A stretch of DNA of 64,000 bases from Oxytricha trifallax (taxonomy: Eukaryota; Ciliophora; Spirotrichea; Sporadotrichida; Oxytrichidae): NCBI GenBank assembly GCA_000711775.1, contig ARYC01017269.1, positions 62,001-126,000 of the forward strand. The letters run 5' to 3'. A program made the translations under genes and the position numbers. The notes under the pieces were generated by a model. That model was not told the origin of the DNA. It saw only the letters and a list, made by a program, of their open reading frames with translations, and made no database searches. Below are positions 20,581-34,940 of the stretch, one piece after another. The stretch's first letter is position 1; every line of letters starts with the position of its first letter.

Positions 20581-23500
20581 TCAATAATAACTTAAATTAA
20601 GAGTTTTAATAACATCCTTAAGATACCAGTATTCTTTGCTTAGTGCAATTTTATCATAAAATATTTTACATTGATAATTGATGCATGGCACTATCTCATT
20701 ACTAATGCCATCATCATTCATTGAATGGTCAACTAATGCAGCTACTCTCCCTCTCAAAAGCATGTTGGAGCAAGCTAAACATACTAAATTTATTTTATCA
20801 ATCTTGTTCTAAAGATTTTAAAGTCTCTGGTTCAAGATGTAAATTGTCTCTCTAATGTTCTTTGAGCATTATTTGCAAAGCTTAACTAGTGAACTCTCTG
20901 AGCAAACAATGCAGGATTTTCTATTATAAAATTGGTCTATCATCATTGAATTTTAGCCTGCGATGCTTGAAGAGGAGGATGCCCCACTACGTACCGAGGT
21001 CTTAGAACCTAAAGCTGATCCAGAAAATATTGATTTAGAAATAGTTGACTTTGCACTGCTAATTTGTCTATTGAAATAGTCAATACGCTTTGAAAATACT
21101 CCATGTTCCTTAGTCTTTTTAGGCATCTTTATATACCATTAATTCACATCTATGTCAAATATCTCAAGAAAGATTCTATTTATTGCTGCATTTATCTATC
21201 GTTTTATATAGTAAGGTGCATTGAGCATTAAGCCATCAGATGATAAAAACTCTTCTGGAGATAATACTAAATCTTTTATTTTAGATTGATCAATAGCTCC
21301 GCCTTAGCCCATAGCTATCACATATGGTATACGTTCTTTGTATCTAGGCATTGCCCCGGGATCTCTTTCAAGACGTCTTTCACAAATTATAGCACTCGGT
21401 GGTAAAGTTCGATATTATCCAAATCTTACTTCCTTAGCAAATATGAAATCTTTAAATTCAACATCTCCGTTCTGAATTTTAGTCCATTATCTGATGAGAT
21501 AATCTTTCACTTAAGATAAATCTTTAGTTTCAAAGAGTAACCTAAGGCATTTATCCATTATTTTTTAGACAGCATCTACAGTATCTCTTCTGATAGTCTC
21601 TATACCTTTAGCATCAAGAGTAGGTTTATCAGTAATTTTCTCCATTTTGTAGCCACAATATCTCTTTTTAGCAAGAGTTACACATGGATAGTAAACTTTC
21701 TCAAATTTTAATTCCATAGGGAAAGGATTTATAGAAGTGACAGTTTTAGCAATTAATTCTCCAATTTCGAAGGCTTTTTCCAAAGTTTTTCCTTCACAAA
21801 GGATAAAAGTTGAATCAGTGTCTCCATATATAACTTTCGTACCCCAATTATCCTCGTTTTATTATAGAATAAGCGATATTAAAATATTCATAATTATGAT
21901 AGTTGACAATTTTCATACACTTTTCTAGGGTCTATCTACTTATAGAGACTACACTATCAGCGAATTCAGAACAAGGCATTCTACCTGAAAATCCTGCAGC
22001 AGTATATCCATAAGTTACATTTGCAATAAGTTTTAAAGCAAGCTATCTTGAATCAAGCATTCTGTATATTGTGGATCCTGGTTTGTATAATTTCATTGAT
22101 TTCTTAACCATAATACGAGTGTATAAGATTTCCCTCAACATTCTGGGAAGTAAACCTAATCTTAAATGTGGCTTGACAAAACAATTTAAGTTTGGTGCTA
22201 TTATAATGCTGTCTAAGATATACTATTCCTACTCTTCTGTCAAATCTTAATCATTTTCAATGCCAAAAAAGGATTTGATGTTTGCAGGAATATTATACAC
22301 ACCTAGCTTTCTTTTATTAGAGGTACTTTCTGGATTTATTTGTATAATTTTACCAAGACAAGTAGAGTAGCATAAATTATAGGCAATAATAACTGAGGGA
22401 TACAGACTTTAAAAATCTACTATGTCAACAGGACTTGTGTAAAATTGTTTATCTGGTTCTATAACCAGAGGAATAACTTCTAACTCATTTTGCTACCTTA
22501 CTTGTTAAACAGATGCAGACAAAAGCAAGAAATCTTAAGATTTTGTGATTTTAGAGAGTAGAGATTCCACTCTAAATTGAGAACCACGAGTCATAATACT
22601 TTCATAATCTATTCCATATACTTTTGCCATGTTAATATGAAATGAAAACTAATTTCATTCATTTATTTTAAAGACATGCCTAATAAGTTACAAAAATTGA
22701 TTTTAAGAATAATATCTCTATTGATTAGATCCAATGTATCAAGAATAGCCTCAATGTTCAATAGCCTTTTGATCAAATAATTTGCAACATGACTAAATTA
22801 GCCTCTTTACCACCACATAGTCAGCATATCATAATCAAATCTAGGTTCTCTCTTTTTAAGAATGTGAAAGCATGAATTTTCCAAATCATAGTTTGTTAGA
22901 TTTATCTCATTTCTCAAAACACTCCAAAGATTGATTATTATTCTTCCATTAAGTTTTACTTATTGCCCAAACTTCTAATAGAATATACCCATTTTCTTCT
23001 TTTTTTCATTAACTGAACCTTAATTTTATTATCTTAGTGCATCATCCTAATCCATTTAATCATCAACGCTTTGGTGATGTAACTTGGATTCTTTTAACAA
23101 CTTTTAATTGTAGAAACTCTCGTTTAATGGCTTTAATGTCATTGGAGTTCTAGATAGCAAATTGGACATTTAGATACCTATTTACTCAGCTCTTTTGCAG
23201 ATATAGCCGATGCTCATAGCCTCTGTTTCATGTCCGACTATAATGTCTGGATCGAATTCTCGAAACAATTCAATCACTTTTTAAAGCAAGTTGACTTCAT
23301 TTTTAGCAATAGTATGATAGTTTATTGGTTGATAAGTGCCTGAATTTTCTGGGGCTCTGATTTACTTCGATTATTGTTTATTAATTATCACACCATGAAC
23401 TTTTCTATAATTTGCACCTAAGTCTAATTATGCACACTCATTATGAAGCACAAAAAATACTGCCTAAATAAATGTTAAATGGAAAATTTAGTAGTTACAC

Positions 23501-26500
23501 TAATAGGATCTATTTGAAAATTTGGTACACATCCCATTCTATTGCAGACCATAACTTCCAGATAAAGAACTGTTATACCATTAATAAGTTCGAATTCTTG
23601 ATGTATATCAAACAAAGTCTCATTAGGATTATCTTATAATCCCTAATCCCTCATTCTTTCGAATCCTCCTACATTTTGTTGCGAATCTAAATTTTTTAAT
23701 GCCTATATTAATTATAAAATATGCGTATTTCTTACATATTAAGTAGCAGGTGTTATAAATCTATTTGGACCACTAAACCCTTATATTTTTTTAAAATAAA
23801 GGTCGGTGCTAAAAATAATTAATTAAAATATAATTCACTAATGACTTTATATATAAGTAATAAGCATTTAAAATATATCTAGTTTCTTTTACTATATTTA
23901 TAATAAATCATAATTCATTTATACTTAACTTCAATGTGCTTTTAAATTAAATAACTGTGTTTACTAGAGGAGATATTTCCAATCATTTCTCTTTTTGCTT
24001 GTAGTTTTAAGTCTTAATCAATATCAACTTTCATTTCTGTGTCCCTCATTATATACCTCTAATACTGTTACTTTGCTTCTTTTTAAGCATATTTCTTTTT
24101 TAATTTAGAAGCTAATGGCCCTCTTTTAGTGAAAGTTACTTGTTCATCAGAAATAACATGCACAAAGTCATAAATCTAAATTTGATTTAATTCTTCATCA
24201 ATTTTAATCTCAAATTTATTATTATCTGAAATGAAAATCTTTAGGTCTTTAAGTTGTAAATTTCTGTTCTACCTTATCTATTTGGCATGTTATAAATGCT
24301 CAATTAAGTCTCCTTTCTTGCTAAAATAAGCTCTATATAATAATATAAAAACTTTAAGAAACTTACAATTAATGATTGACATCATTTGGTTATTTTCTCT
24401 TTGGCGACCTCACTCTCACTACTTTATCACCCTTGAGAATGTGTCTTGGTTAATATTCCACTATTTATTCTTTTTATTCTTCATTGATCATCTCCACATC
24501 CATATTTCTATTGGAAATAGCATTCTTTTCAATTCCTGAAAACTCCTCTCCTTAATTACTAATGACTTGATTAAGTTCACTATTAATAAGTGACTCCATT
24601 TAAGCCCAATTTATGCTTTCATCCTGACTATCCTCATCTTCTTCTTTTACCTCTTCAAGTTGAAAATTGCTTTATTTTAGGAGTTTTTGCTTTAAGTCAC
24701 TTGTTTAGATTCCCAATAAGCTCTGTTCAATACTATCAATTTCATCCTCTTAATCATTCACATTAATTTATTCGTAGTTAGATTCGTTATCACTCAGTCC
24801 ATTTAATATATTGTCTAAGTCTGCTCCATTTAAATTGAATGAACTTGGTTCTTCATTTATTTCACATTCGTCTTCCATTTCAGTGTCTCCCATTTTTTTA
24901 GTGTTTCTTGTTGGAGACATATAATCAAAAATAGATTTGTTGTTCTGCAAATCATTTCCGATTTTTCCAGTTTTATATTTTGCTTTAGTAGTCTTATGGT
25001 CCTCTCGCCTTTGCTTAATATTCTCATACTAATCTTTTAAAGATTCCATTATGTCTAAAACTTCAAGTTCGTCCTCCTAATCAGCTGCTGCTGCTTGAGT
25101 AGGGTCATCAATTCCTGAGTTTAAAGTATGTTACAAGTTCTTTTATAAAGCTCTTGTATGCCTGTCATCCTACATTTATCTCATGTTGAAAAATCCTAGC
25201 ATCTAAAATCTCTCTTGCATGTCAGTCTCGTCATTAAGTTCTTCTTTTTGCTGTATAAATATCGAAAGTGCTTCGAAGTCGATCTTTTCCAGTTGCTTAT
25301 ATAACTCACAGTCGACTGAATTAAAGGACTGTACATTTTAGGCTTTTGTTCTTAAATGTTTTAAGAGAAAGTTTTGCACTCTTTCTTAGTCATTTAAACT
25401 CTGAGAATAACCTCCTGTTCTTGTGTCATCAGACATTTAGGCTCTCTCCATGTCGGGAAGACCTTAATGCTTACGTCTTATAAATTCTTCTTTCCACAGA
25501 TTTACAAGGGATCTCACGTATTTTATATCTTGAGAATATTTGGTAAACTATTAATCGAGATTCTCAGACTATAATGGAGTCTATAAAACCTCTTTTATTT
25601 GATGAATTTAGTTTAATTTGAAATCAGGCGTTTATTATTGAACCTATTGTTAATCAACACTTTTGCTGTTTGGTGACAATTCTAATGGAGTAAGATTTAT
25701 TTAATTGAGCTAAAAAGAAGTATTGCTGAAATCTGACAACCTATTCTTAAAAGCAGAATTTGATTTTCTTATAGTCTAAATAGATTTTCTAATATTGCCA
25801 ATTATTTACAATCTTGATTCTGAATAATCAGAAATTTATTGTTAAGTTTGCTACTTTTTTTGTTAATCAATGTAAATTTTCATCAACAAGTCTTCATCTT
25901 GAAATTTCATAGATTCTTATGAATAACTATGCCTCTAATATGTTGGCTCTTAAACTTCTCCAAGTAATTTATCCATAGCATTATCTATGAATGAACTACT
26001 TATGCTAACATTAGACTGCCCACTTAATTTTGTTTTAAAAGTAAAATTAAAAATAAACTTGCTCTATGATTCTACTTCTTATTTTCTTCTACATCCTAAC
26101 TACTCAGTTTAAAAGGAGAAGGTGATTGCAATTAATTTAGGAATGATTATCTGATTTGATTTACATCGCTTACTTAGCTTCTTAACTTTAAAGCTTCGTC
26201 ATTGTTATTGCTCCTTCCAATCATAGATCCCAACAAATTTTGGTCATTCTCCCAGATATTCAAGATATCTCTGCAATTGCAATCTAGTTCAATTTCACAA
26301 GAACTCATTCTTTGATAAGGACTGAGTAAACTGTCAATATTTTTGCCTTGTTCACTTAGCTCAGTCATTTCTGAATGCCATAATTTAAGATTAATATCGT
26401 TATGTAGAAACGTGTAGTCTTTGCAATTTTATTGATTTACGATATTTTAGAGCTAGTTCTTTAATGACTATTAACTTTTTCTAATACTCATGGCAGATTG

Positions 26501-27427
26501 CCTTCTTGAATTTTGCTTAAATTCTTCATCCCATATTACTTTTCCTTCACCTGAAATCTCTGAAAATATTAAGGAATAGAATGACTTTCTTTTGAGTATT
26601 AACTCTCTCTTTTCTTCATCAAAGCTCTCCAAATTTCTAATCATCACATCCATAACTTTAATGAAATCTAGACCACTGATTCCATAATCTCCATAGAAAT
26701 GCATGTGATAGGACAAATGAGCTTCATATGGCTGCATCGCTATTCCATATAAAATTCCAGAGTAAAGCATGTTTGCACATTTTTTAACATGTATAGAGTG
26801 GTACAACTCAATTTTTATGAATGGTTTTTTCTCTGTGTAGTAGCCATAGATTGGATATTTGTAAGCTAATTCACAGTTATGAACTAGTTATTCATTTTTA
26901 TCTTCAAACTCTCGAAGTAAAAGTCTTGGAGATTTTAATCCTGATTTCTGATAAATGCTCAAATACAGAGCAAATTCTAAGTTGAAAGCAAAATCTGACA
27001 AAAATACTTAAAGCTCTTCACTCGTAGATCTCTCAATGTTGAATATTTGCACTGGAAATTCACAGTAAAGAAATGGATAGTACTATATTATATAATTATA
27101 TAAGTCGAAATTCTTACATCAAATATGTTTAGACATGCTTTTTAACCTCTCTTAGTAATACCAAACAATCTTAAAACAGGAACCTATAAATTTTGATTTA
27201 GATTAATTCCGCAATAATTCAAATCATAAAAATATACATAACTCACTTACTTTTTTAATTTTTCTATCTGGAAACACTGGAGATTTAATCTAGTGAAGTT
27301 TTTCTTACTATTCGATATTGAATTTACCTTAGAGCCTTTCGGGTATGTTTGGGTACACTCAAGTTTTAGACAGATCTTGAATATACTGATCGTTGTAGAA
27401 AACTCGCATAGAAAAATATGAGTTCAT
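20581..27427 (-). CDS. REV3: DNA polymerase zeta catalytic subunit
   Basis: Family-B polymerase spread over 6.8 kb with short introns. N-terminal REV3 features: KKVPVLRLFGITKRGQKACL (about 27130-27190) and QPYEAHLSYHMHFYGDYG (about 26680-26730). An acidic Ser/Asn-rich linker follows (about 26400-24400). The exonuclease-like region has LEVMVCNRMGCVPNFQ and FDPDIIVGHETEAMSIGY (about 23210-23260). Polymerase motif A is DFQSLYPSVIIAYN (about 22390-22430), motif B KLIANVTYGYTAAGFSGR (about 21980-22030), and motif C IYGDTDSTFIL (about 21800-21830), followed by LKFEKVYYPCVTLAKKRY. The C-terminus has CxxC-x10-CxxC (CIVC...CKQC) and a second cluster CLAC ... CINYQC-KIFY, as expected for the zinc and Fe-S modules. 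Stop at 20581. Zeta rather than delta is favoured by the long linker and the N-terminal motifs. In-frame TGA after DLSKT (27359-27361) in the first exon is unexplained. Confidence 0.88.
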
Positions 27428-28410
27428 TTATTTGTTGAAAAATTATAAAATTATATTAAAAATAGAGTTATAATTAATTTAAAAATCATTTTTCAATAGT
27501 CATATATTGATTTATATTTAAAAAGTAGCATTAAAAATTAGGAAATAAATAAGAAAAATGTTTGTTTATACAGCTCTATAATAATTTTTTTTCATTAATT
27601 ATTATCAATAAATTCATTCATAATAAAACTAATAATGGATCAAGAAAAGAAAAATAAAAATAAAAACAGCCTCTAAGAATCATTTTTTAAAATTTATATT
27701 TTAAATAATAGAATCAAAGGCACAAAATGCACTATTATCTCCAAATAATTTCCCTGAAAAAGGATCTCCAAGAATTAGCCCAAAACCTGCATTACTTATT
27801 AGTTATTATTTTAGTTTTAAATATAATTACACAAAAATATGACAATAAAACAAGGAAATAATCCTGCAGATAAATTCACGGTAAGTTGCCGAGTTTTGTA
27901 AATTAACCGATACAATAAATTCAATAAAAATTGAATTAGACTCCAAATTATTTACTTTATGGATAAATTTACAATGAATTACATTATAGACAATAAAACA
28001 CCTATAACTTATTATTTATTTGTATGTATGTGTGGGTGATATTAAAATTATAGGTTGTATAGGTTTAGATTTTTGAATTCTTATAAAAATTTATTTATTT
28101 ATTTCTTTCTTTAAAAAAATTAAATAATCTTTGATAAAATGCATATTACCCTTTTTTATTAATGCTAATTGAACTTTGCATTAAATTAAGATATTAAATT
28201 GGTAATGACCTTTGTATTATTTTCTTTTTGTGATGATCAACTTATATTATATTACAAGGAAAATTTTAATAAGACCACTTTCTTATATCATTTATTTGAA
28301 ATCTTTATATGAAAACTTTGAAAAATATTTAAAGTTCTATTCGTGAATTGATTACTATGTTCCAATTCTGTATATTTCCGTATAAAAAATGAAGTACTAA
28401 AAATATTAAA
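27428..28410. other. AT-rich intergenic region
   Basis: Very AT-rich, with no frame of coding quality on either strand. The divergent promoters of the polymerase and the cNMP-binding-domain gene should lie here. No IES boundary can be assigned because no coding frame spans it. Confidence 0.5.
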
Positions 28411-31410
28411 ATGTTTAATGCGGCTAAAATTAAGAAATTTTAGCAAATAAGTGAGTTTAAATAAATATAAAGTATTATAAAATTATATTTTGGGTATGTG
28501 GATTTTAATCTTGAACATCCTGAAAAAACAATCTGATCAGAGAACAGAAAGGGATTTAATGACTATGATGCCTCTTATAAATGAAATAGCATTTTTCAAA
28601 TAAAAAAACATTTAGGGATAAGACTTAGCCTAAATCTGCTCTGAGCTAAAACATGAATAATATAAAGAAGGAGAAGCTGTCTTTAAACAGGGTGAATATG
28701 GTGATAAATTTTATGTCATACTCAAGGGAGAAGTCGCTGTAAAAATTCCAGATCCAAAAAGAAAGAATGACCCTCCTAAATAGCTACAGCCTGTTATTTA
28801 ACACTCAGTTAAGCAAAGTGTTGTAAGCTTGGCTGCTTAAAGTGTAGTAGCAGATGGTGAATCAAGAAGACCTACTTTTCTTTCTGCTTAAACTATGAAA
28901 TTTTTACCAGAGACAAAGAACTCACAAGCTAACTTTTTCATAACCAATTCGCAAGACCCATCCCCTAAAACCACAAAATTCTCTTAAAATGTAGCAAGCT
29001 TATCGTAGTATATGTAACAAGTGAATAAAGCCCAAAGACGTAGCACTATTCATAATTTAAACCCTTAATTAACTCTTAATAAACTAAGTGTAAAACATAC
29101 ACAGTCTAAGCATTCAGTCTAGGGAGGTATGTTTAACAAAAATCATAGAAGTATTTTAAATAATGACATCGAGGAAGGAGAATTTGAGGATAGTGATGGT
29201 GAGTATAACAAACCTCCAACAATTAAATCCGAAAATTCTGATAGCTAAATTGACGAAACAGATCAACCAAATACAGTCTCTTAAGAAAGTATAGCTGATT
29301 TATCTGTTGAAAATTAAGCATCGATATTGGCAAGAGCTGTTCAGGAAGATGATGGATTTATTTAAGTGGCCAAGTTGATTGATGGTTCTTCATTTGGAGA
29401 ATTGGCTCTTCTAGAATAAAAGCCCAGAGCTGCTACTATTAGATGTCTATAGAATTCTCACTTCATGGTGCTTACTAAAAACGATTATGTAAGAGTAATA
29501 GGAAAAATTGAGAGAAGAGCATACAACGATAAGATTAATTTCTTAAGAAATATTCCTGTGTTTTCTTTACTTACTAGAACTTCACTTGGCAAAATGACAT
29601 ATTATTTTGAGAATAAATCATGTATCAGAGACAGCTTTCTTTATAAAGAGGGAGATTAAGCAGATTATGTTTACATCATTAAAAGTGGAGAGTTTGAAGC
29701 TACAAAGAGAATATTGCATACAGGTCCAAAAGCTGAGAAAATTGAAGATATCTTAGAAAACCCTATTAAAGCAAATAAACATAAAAATAATTTGTTTAGT
29801 AAAAACATTTTGAGGAAAATTGAGAAAATAAATGTAAGTTCTTACATATCAAATTAAATCCTTCAATTTAGTTGTTCATTCTGGGTAGTGGTTAACTAAT
29901 TGGTGATGAAGATGTTGGAGTGAATAATTCACATTACCAATCAACAATAAGATGCTTAAGCTAACATGCGGAATTAATCAGATTAAAGAAAGAAGACTTC
30001 TTAAGACTTCAATCTTAAGGCCCTACCTGGAATGAAATTTTGAAATCGATTACAGAAAAGAAAAAGAAAATTTAGCTTTGCTTACTTTAGACTAGAGCTT
30101 CGAAGAACAGAATAGAAAATTAACTTGACTAAGATACTGTCTAGATAAAAGATCAAATAAAATAAGATAGAATTAATAATCCTCTAATTGACGAAGAAAG
30201 TAGATTCAGAAAAGCAAAGTCTAAGCAGCACTAGTCAAGCTAAATTTCAATGGATTTCACCAAATAAAGCTTCCAAGGTATGAACTTCAAAGACATGGTT
30301 TAAATGTACGGAGGTGGAAAGCAATCAAATCATTTCGAATCATTTGATGGAGAGTCAGTAAGTTAAGTTTCCAAGTTTCTAGAACAAACTTAAAATACAC
30401 TTCCAACAATTAACGATAACAGACAAATTTTCCAATCACTTAAGAACGCTTAACTATCTAAAAGTGGCGACAGAAATTAAATGTCTCAAACGATCCGACT
30501 TAACGCAAATAGAATAAAAACTTTGAGACCTTAAGCTTCACTTTTTCCAATGAGTTTAATTTTTAAGCAATCAAACGAATCTTAAATCTCCTCTGATTCA
30601 ATCCCTTTTTAATTTAAAATTGGAAGCCAGGGAAGTATGGGAATAGCATAGAAAATAGCTTCTTCAGGCAACTATAATAAGGTTGTCATGTAATCAGATG
30701 AATTTTCCCTTAGAAGTCAATCTCACTTGAAGACTAAATATAGACTTCGAAGGAGATTGGAAAAGATTGGGCTGTCTCAAAACTACTAGGATGAATCAAA
30801 GAGAAATAAGAATCTTAAAAAAAATTTATATATAAATTTATAAAATCCTTTTGGGTAGAATCATGAGAAACATTTAAGCATGAATATAGTTAACAATAAT
30901 AACATAGAAACAGAAAGATCATTGCTAAATAAAACTACTATATTTTCCAACCAGAACAACAGAAATTAAGACGATATAATTTTATGCGTTATTTCAAAGA
31001 AAATAAAGTTTTATTTTATAGTTCATTAAGAGGCGGAGACTCTTTTATTTCTTCCTAAGTATAAAAGAATAATAAAACTGTTATATTAACGAAGACATCG
31101 CATCATGCAGACTATAATTTATGAATAAATTTTCTAAGTTTTACATAAGAAAAAAATTATTGATTTGACTAAATTGCTTATAATAAAACTAAAATCTATA
31201 ATATTATATAATAAAGATCTTATATATTATGATATTCTATAGATATCTTCACAACTATTTAAAATGAAAATCTTTATATTATTTACAATATCATAGAAAC
31301 AATTTGAAATGACACAATATATTTTAAAGAATATTAAAAATTATTCAAATTTAGCATTAAAAAAATAACTCATTTCAAGATTTCAAATTTGGAAAAGTAA
31401 ATAGATTTGA
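28411..31410 (+). CDS. Cyclic-nucleotide-binding-domain protein
   Basis: The probable start MFNAAKIKKFQQI (ATG 28411) is followed by an intron or IES, then LNILKKQSDQRTERDLMTMM. A CNBD begins with EGEAVFKQGEYGDKFYVILK-GEVAVKIP, but its phosphate-binding part (LIDGSSFGELALLEQKPRAATI) comes only about 190 residues later. The insert is Ser/Gln/Asn-rich and acidic (EEGEFEDSDGEYN). A second CNBD-like unit follows (NIPVFSLLTRTSLGKM, YKEGDQADYVYIIKSGEFEA), split by a 36-nt intron near 29834-29870, then LGSGQLIGDEDVGV. A long Asn/Ser/Gln tail ends uncertainly: coding looks sound to about 30990, and the frame stays open to TGA at 31408. The E, L and R contacts of the FGE-A-L...PRAAT cassette are present, so cAMP or cGMP binding is plausible. 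There is no kinase domain. Confidence 0.8.
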
Positions 31411-31658
31411 TAAATTTATTCAAGAATAAAATGTTCTTTCAATTTTTGATATTTTGATTTTGAGATTATCTAAAACTTCATTTTGTTATAGCACAATTAT
31501 TATTTGAAAAAGAAAATCATCTAGAAATTATTTTTTTCTTGTTTTAGATATCATATATATATATATATAAATATATTTATAACTATATACAAAATGCCAT
31601 AAATTAATTTAAATCTAATTTCCTAAATTGTTTAGATCTAGAAAATAAAAGCGTTAAT

Positions 31659-33961
31659 TCAATAATCTTTTTCGTGAACTTATATATTCATATTGCCAAT
31701 AGTTTGACTTAAATGAGTGCAAGAATTCATTTGTTTAATTCTAACTGGAGAATTCTAATCCTAACTTTCAAACATTTAGCTTTTTCTCTAGATTATAGTA
31801 CGTTTATTATTGAATTCTGGAACATTTTTTATATTGCTTTGATCCTCCTCTAGATAATCGTATTCCCAGTACTATTGGAACTAATCTTTTTATTGGCTAA
31901 ATAAAAAAATGCGGTATATTAAATCATCTTTAAGTATTTTGAAATGACTTTTAGGGAGATATAACTCATTTTTGAGTAAGGAATAGGAGTAAGTGTTAAG
32001 ATGATTAAAATCTATACCAGCTGTCCCTGAATAATCCCTCATTTCATTCAGTAATAGTAAATCACTTGCATTGTTTTACTCTTCCGAGGGTACTAATAAA
32101 TCGTCATCTATAGAGTTTTAATCTTCTGAGTCTCTGGGATTTCGCTCATCTACATGATCCTCAATGAAATTGATTTTAATGCTGTCACTTCGTTAGCAAA
32201 TATCAAAAGATTTAGGCTGATTATCTGATAAATGAGATAATTTTTCATGCATTATATCACCGTTGTTTGACACATCATTCGAGTTAAGTTTTGTCTTATC
32301 AGGTGTTTGGATGATTATCGGAGATTAAAGAAGCATTCTATCTATTTTAGCAGAGATTTTAACTCTCTTTTTCGAATTTTAAGGCCTTCTAACTTTTAAA
32401 ACATTCTGTTTTGAGTTATTCTCCAAATCACTTTATTTGTTCTGTGAATTTTATTTTGAGACAGATAAGTCGCTTTCATCATTATTATTATAAGTTCCAC
32501 TTGCCCCTTTTTTAAGCTTTCTCACTGTACGATATTTGACATTTTTCTTCATGGTTTAAGAAAGGTCTTTATTTATCATGTTAAGGTTTAAGAAATTCTG
32601 GTCTTATTAAGGAATCTCTTCATGATTTATAGACTTTTCTCTAGTGTGTATTACAATTTTAGTTGAGTGATTTTTCGCTGCTTACTTGCTGTTTGACCAA
32701 TCAAATGAATCATCAAAGTCATTTCTTTCCTTTATGACTGAGAGTAAACTTTCCAAATATTCATAATCTGGTTCTTCCTCAAAATCAAGTTTTTAAGCGT
32801 ATTCTAGCATTTCCCGAAATTCAGGCTCTATATCATGGCAAAGCTCACCATAAGGGTCACGCCATTCTTTAATTTTTTCTTTGGCAAAAGGTGATTTTAG
32901 AAATTCTAATTTTAATTGACCTTTCCAAGGCAAACTGCCTTTCAAAGCAAATATTAAAATGTAAACCAAAGACTCAATATCATCTCTTCTGCTTATCTCT
33001 ATCATAAAACATAAATCTTTAATACTTTTTGTATACCTTTCCCTAATAGAGCATTATTCGAAGCGTAGAGAGGAGTCCCTAAGATTTTCTTGGTGCTGCG
33101 ATATTGTATATGAGTTTGGTATTGACTCATAAACTTGTTTGAAAGACCAAAATCAATCAACACTATTTCATTTTTTGAGTGATTTACCATAATATTTTTG
33201 GGCTTTAAATCTCTGTGAACTATGCCTAATTAATGTAAACTTTCAAGTCTTTCAATCTAAATTTGAAGTTAATTTTTTTAATATAATATATAAATTATAA
33301 ATTATAACCTACCAATTCTAAGCCAACATTTATTACAGTCTGTAGGGACAATTTACTTCCCTCAGCTCTTTTGACTATTTGATTCAAATCTTCATCTATT
33401 TTATTCATTACTATGTAGTATAAATCAGTTTCTTCATCATATCCACTCTCAATCATCTTAGAAAAACCTATAAACATCAAATAAAATTAATAACTTATAA
33501 TTCTAAGTTTACGAATATTATCAATACTTATTAAAAAAATAGGATGTTCTTTATTTATTCTTACCATCGTGAGTTCTTAATTTCTGTAACAATTCTTTTT
33601 CATTGCAAAAAAATTGATACTATGATTTACTAATTTTTGGCTTTTTTCCTCCAAACTATGCATAAAATTATTGTACTGTTCAATTTTAATTGTTTTGATG
33701 TAGTTTTTATTTCAGGATTTAGATATGCTCATTATAATTATTTTAATACTGTAAAACTTACCAATTTGATAGCTATATCTTGATTATAATTAAAATCATA
33801 AAATCATAAATACAAAATATAATTATAATTTAATTACCTTTTCTTTGAAAATTGAATTAACTTATAAGTAACTGATCTCTGCCAATATATAATCCAACTT
33901 TGTTCTTTTTATTTTGCAAATCAATTTAGAGCTTAAATCGAATTATTAATAGTATACTCAT
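31659..33961 (-). CDS. CK1-family protein kinase with long tail (copy b)
   Basis: The kinase core is split by short introns. The N-lobe is partly resolved (VGLYIGRDQLLISQFNFQ; later QDIAIKL with the ATP-binding Lys at about 33770). Then FSKMIESGYDEETDLYYIVM and the catalytic loop VHRDLKPKNIMVN, the metal site LIDFGLSNKF, GTPLYASNNALLG, and the CK1 signature RRDDIESLVYILIFALKGSLPWKG. The spacing from HRD to DFG and the RRDD-E motif are typical of CK1 rather than other kinases. The tail (from about 32790 down) is Ser/Asn/Lys-rich and ends FLFSQQKDQFQQYW ... VHEKDY before TGA 31659. The start at ATG 33961 is tentative: another ATG near 33733 has a TGA six codons later. A glycine-rich loop is not clearly visible, so the N-lobe annotation is the weak point. 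Confidence 0.78.
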
Positions 33962-34940
33962 AACTTTATTGATAATTGGTCAATTTAAAAATAATGAGAA
34001 AATTTAAAGTAACAATTAATTCGTTTAGACAGAACAACCTCCTACTTGTTATTATTTGAATTCGAGCAATCTCCTAATTATTAAATGTTCTTTTTGTTGA
34101 AAGTTGAATCTGAATGTCCACCTGCGATTTTTAAGTGTTTATCATAAGCTTTTCGGAATGGGCTTATGACGTTGTCATTATGCGAATTACTATTATTTTA
34201 AAATAATAATATCTTCATTTAAAGTCACGAATTTTAAAATCTAATATTATGATTTTACAATATTGCTAATGGGAGTCTACAAAATTTAATAATTAAGACT
34301 CTAAGAATTTATGTTGAAAAGTTATAGTTTAAAAAAGGATTGATAGTTTTGAGGATTTTACTGAGCTTACATTGTCATTTGAATTTATTCCATCTAATTA
34401 GTGATTCTTAAAAGCATGGGATTTTATATTTTTCACATTAATTTGAGTATTATTAAATAAAATTTGTTTCAAAATTACATTTCCAAATAATAATAAATAA
34501 TTTTAGTTTATAAATACTTGAATTTTGCTGCTTTGCTATTGTCCTCTTCTAAATAGGTTATGATATTTATTCCATTTATAATAATGCCAAAATTATAATT
34601 TACATATTCATTAATAGAAATCTCAATAATATTATTAATATTTTATCACGCATATAATTTCTTATTTACTTATATAGTGTGAATATGAATAAAAATTAGT
34701 AAGATATTAAATTGAAATAATTTCTAAAAATAAATATGACTAATAATCATTTTTTTCAATAAATTAAAAAATTTTGATACGTGATTGTTGATCAAACTAC
34801 TCTTCTTTTTTAAAAATGATATCAATTATTATTTATCAATTAGTTGTAAATTTTATCAGCTTATCGAATTTATCCCATTTTTACTTTGAAATATAGTTTA
34901 TTTTCGTTAATTCTCTCTCTGAATTTATCATCATTCAAAT
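33962..34940. other. AT-rich intergenic region
   Basis: No coding-quality frame. Contains several short A/T palindromes. Nothing else is supported. Confidence 0.45.
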
